Positions 4,845-5,803 of a stretch of 5,803 bases of DNA are shown one piece after another. Origin of the DNA: JBAPRR01 sp049281195 (lineage in GTDB: Bacteria > Actinomycetota > Acidimicrobiia > Acidimicrobiales > CAVXTF01); NCBI GenBank assembly GCA_049281195.1, contig JBAPRR010000181.1, forward strand, positions 1 to 5,803, in the 5' to 3' direction. The first letter of the stretch is position 1. Each line of letters starts with the position of its first letter. Both the position numbers and the translations under genes were made by a program. Under the pieces are notes generated by a model. The model saw only the letters and a program-made list of their open reading frames with translations. It did not search any database and was not told the origin of the DNA.

Positions 4845-5713
4845 TCCTCCCACAGTTGGTCGGTGTACGTGTCCGTGCCGGGAATCGTCGGAATGAAAGG
4901 GATGGCGGTGACCACTGTTCCATGACCCGCCGACTCGATGCGCTGGCGTGCCTTGTCGACCGTCGCGGCGAGACTTTCGGCCGGAGCCTCGTCGAGGAAC
5001 CAGAGGAGCAATATCCGTCTGTCGAGGCCCTCCGACCGGGCCACGCCCGGGACGTCGACCAGCAGCGGCAGCGGGTCCCATCCCACTACCAGTCCGGCCG
5101 CAGATCCCTCGAGAATGGGCGGCAGATCGTTTCGGAGGTGCGCTTCGAGCTCGTCGCGTGAGGACCCGTCGGGCGCATCAACCCAAACTGCGACCATCCC
5201 TTTGTACGGATGGTCGAGAGCAAGCTCTGAAGGAACCGGATTTTCTCCCCGGCCGACTTCGAACCGGTAGGTGTAAAGGAGCGTGTGCACGTGGTCGCGT
5301 GCATCGAACATGCGCCCGTTCTTGTGAAGCGCCCGGACCTGGTCGACCGCCCACAGATTCCATTCGTCGTGATGGCCGTCGAGGACCCAGTACAAAGAGG
5401 CGTAGGAACCCCTGGCCGGCTCGCCCGTTATCGAAGAGGAGTCGGGGTTGCGGAGCTTCTTCAGATCCGCAGTGGCCACGAATCTTTTGCCGGCGAATTG
5501 CCATGGTCCGACCATGCAGCCCGAGTAGAAGTGGTCGCGCTCGTACCAGCGGTTGTATTCGACTTCGCTGCCGCGGTGCGGCTCGACGATCGTGAAGAGC
5601 ATCGAGCCCACCTTCACCGGATCTGCTCCGGCGATCACCTTGTGCTCTCGCGGTGGGCGTGGCTTCTTCTTTTCTTGCTGTTCTTGCTGTTCTTGGCCGG
5701 CTTCTGTCGTCAT
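4841..5713 (-). CDS. Uncharacterised protein with dimeric alpha/beta-barrel (EthD-like) character
   Basis: A 290-aa protein, first visible complete gene of the operon. Residues 1-25 are a hydrophilic Gln/Glu/Lys/Pro tail. The region from about 36 (SMLFTIVEP) includes YNRWYERDHF (53-62), which resembles the FNxWYdxxH helix motif seen in dimeric alpha/beta-barrel (ferredoxin-like) proteins such as the EthD-related group. A second unit at about 170-275 alternates strands and helices: KGMVAVWVDAP, RDELEAHLRNDLPPIL, AGLVVGWDPLP, then RRILLLWFLDEAP, a helix about 247-262 and GTVVTAIPFIP. This suggests two ferredoxin-like halves. No signal peptide or membrane segment is present. The ATG at 5713 has AAGGAG seven bases upstream. 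Its stop overlaps the synthetase start, so it probably serves the same pathway. EthD-like proteins are known as accessory factors in some monooxygenase systems, and DABB folds include enzymes, so the activity is open. Confidence is high for the gene, moderate for the fold, low for function. Confidence 0.85.
   Translation of the reverse strand: MTTEAGQEQQEQQEKKKPRPPREHKVIAGADPVKVGSMLFTIVEPHRGSEVEYNRWYERDHFYSGCMVGPWQFAGKRFVATADLKKLRNPDSSSITGEPARGSYASLYWVLDGHHDEWNLWAVDQVRALHKNGRMFDARDHVHTLLYTYRFEVGRGENPVPSELALDHPYKGMVAVWVDAPDGSSRDELEAHLRNDLPPILEGSAAGLVVGWDPLPLLVDVPGVARSEGLDRRILLLWFLDEAPAESLAATVDKARQRIESAGHGTVVTAIPFIPTIPGTDTYTDQLWEE
4846..4850 (-). promoter_or_regulatory. Oddly spaced Shine-Dalgarno site of the synthetase gene
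   Basis: GGAGG on the minus strand ends only one base before the ATG at 4844 and 13 bases before the in-frame ATG at 4832. Neither spacing is ideal. The first start relies on coupling to the overlapping TGA of the upstream gene; the second would need a long spacer. The protein differs by only four residues (MIAD). Confidence 0.5.
5672..5695 (-). repeat. In-frame 9-base repeat encoding QEQ units
   Basis: CAAGAACAG is repeated in tandem twice, followed by a partial third copy (CAAGAA), encoding QEQQEQQE at residues 7-14 of the DABB-like protein. The period is a multiple of three, so copy number can change without breaking the frame. It lies in the disordered-looking N-terminal tail. Confidence 0.7.
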
Positions 5714-5803
5714 CGTCCCGCTCCTTTATGTGCGTGGGCGTTCATGTAGTTGCGCGTTCGTTGGCGCTCTCTTTGGAGCGTTCTTCGGCGCGCTCTCTGA
5801 CCC
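5714..5803 (-). other. Operon leader or end of a further upstream gene (edge of window)
   Basis: These 90 bases precede the DABB-like gene. All three minus-strand frames are open from the window edge: one ends at a TGA at about 5748-5746 (tail ESANERATT), one at a TAA at about 5728-5726, and one at the TGA overlapping the ATG at 5713. An upstream minus-strand gene may therefore end here, which would make the operon longer, but the frames cannot be ranked. A short hairpin CGCTC/GAGCG (5765-5769 with 5776-5780) is present. I see no clear -35/-10 promoter. Confidence 0.3.

Noticed and set aside
3735..4925. Long plus-strand open frame (396 codons) opposite the acyl-CoA synthetase
   Set aside because: It is antisense to a gene with every ANL motif intact, its translation has no recognisable domain, and long antisense frames are expected in GC-rich coding DNA.
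4845..5081. N-terminal extension of the acyl-CoA synthetase by 79 residues
   Set aside because: The extension overlaps the upstream gene in another frame, is Arg/Gly/His-rich without a domain, and the ATGA junction gives a natural start at 4844.
1..5803. CRISPR array, transposon ends, tRNA/rRNA, prophage or defence genes
   Set aside because: No regularly spaced repeats, transposase-like proteins, cloverleaf or rRNA-like stretches were seen; the window reads as ordinary metabolic genes plus two unknowns.

Overview
The window is GC-rich bacterial DNA. Dense genes, GTG starts alongside ATG, strong Shine-Dalgarno sites and the style of the protein families point to an actinobacterium (Actinomycetota), for example a mycobacterial/rhodococcal or acidimicrobial relative. 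This is an inference from protein character and base composition; no marker gene is present. The content is metabolic: CoA-thioester and fatty-acid-like catabolism.

Layout. Positions 1-29 may hold the last codons of an upstream plus-strand gene. A complete thiolase (129-1331, plus) follows. Three bases after its stop lies a strong hairpin (1333-1363), and 10 bases beyond that is the stop of a small convergent minus-strand gene (1374-1586, about 70 aa, unknown function). The hairpin therefore sits exactly between two convergent 3' ends. Positions 1587-1828 are intergenic and contain two inverted repeats (1670-1680, 1693-1714) and a rho-independent-type terminator (1765-1807) reading on the minus strand.

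The rest of the window is one minus-strand operon, transcribed from high to low coordinates: (1) a 290-aa protein with dimeric alpha/beta-barrel (DABB)-like character (5713-4841); (2) an AMP-forming acyl-CoA synthetase (4844-3189) overlapping it by ATGA; (3) after a 44-base gap, a classical short-chain dehydrogenase/reductase (3144-2362); (4) a split-barrel PPOX-type flavin/F420 protein (2365-1829) overlapping the SDR by GTGA. The terminator at 1765-1807 closes the operon 21 bases after the last stop. The operon may start further upstream, because all three minus-strand frames at the right edge are open for at least 54 bases.

Working together, the synthetase would activate a carboxylic acid to its CoA thioester, the SDR would oxidise or reduce a hydroxyl/keto group, and the thiolase would cleave a 3-ketoacyl-CoA. 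The PPOX and DABB proteins could supply a redox or auxiliary step on the same, unidentified substrate. The acyl-CoA dehydrogenase and enoyl-CoA hydratase needed for a full beta-oxidation cycle are not in the window. I see no mobile element, CRISPR array, tRNA, rRNA or defence system. The least explained parts are the DABB-like operon leader and the 70-aa convergent gene.
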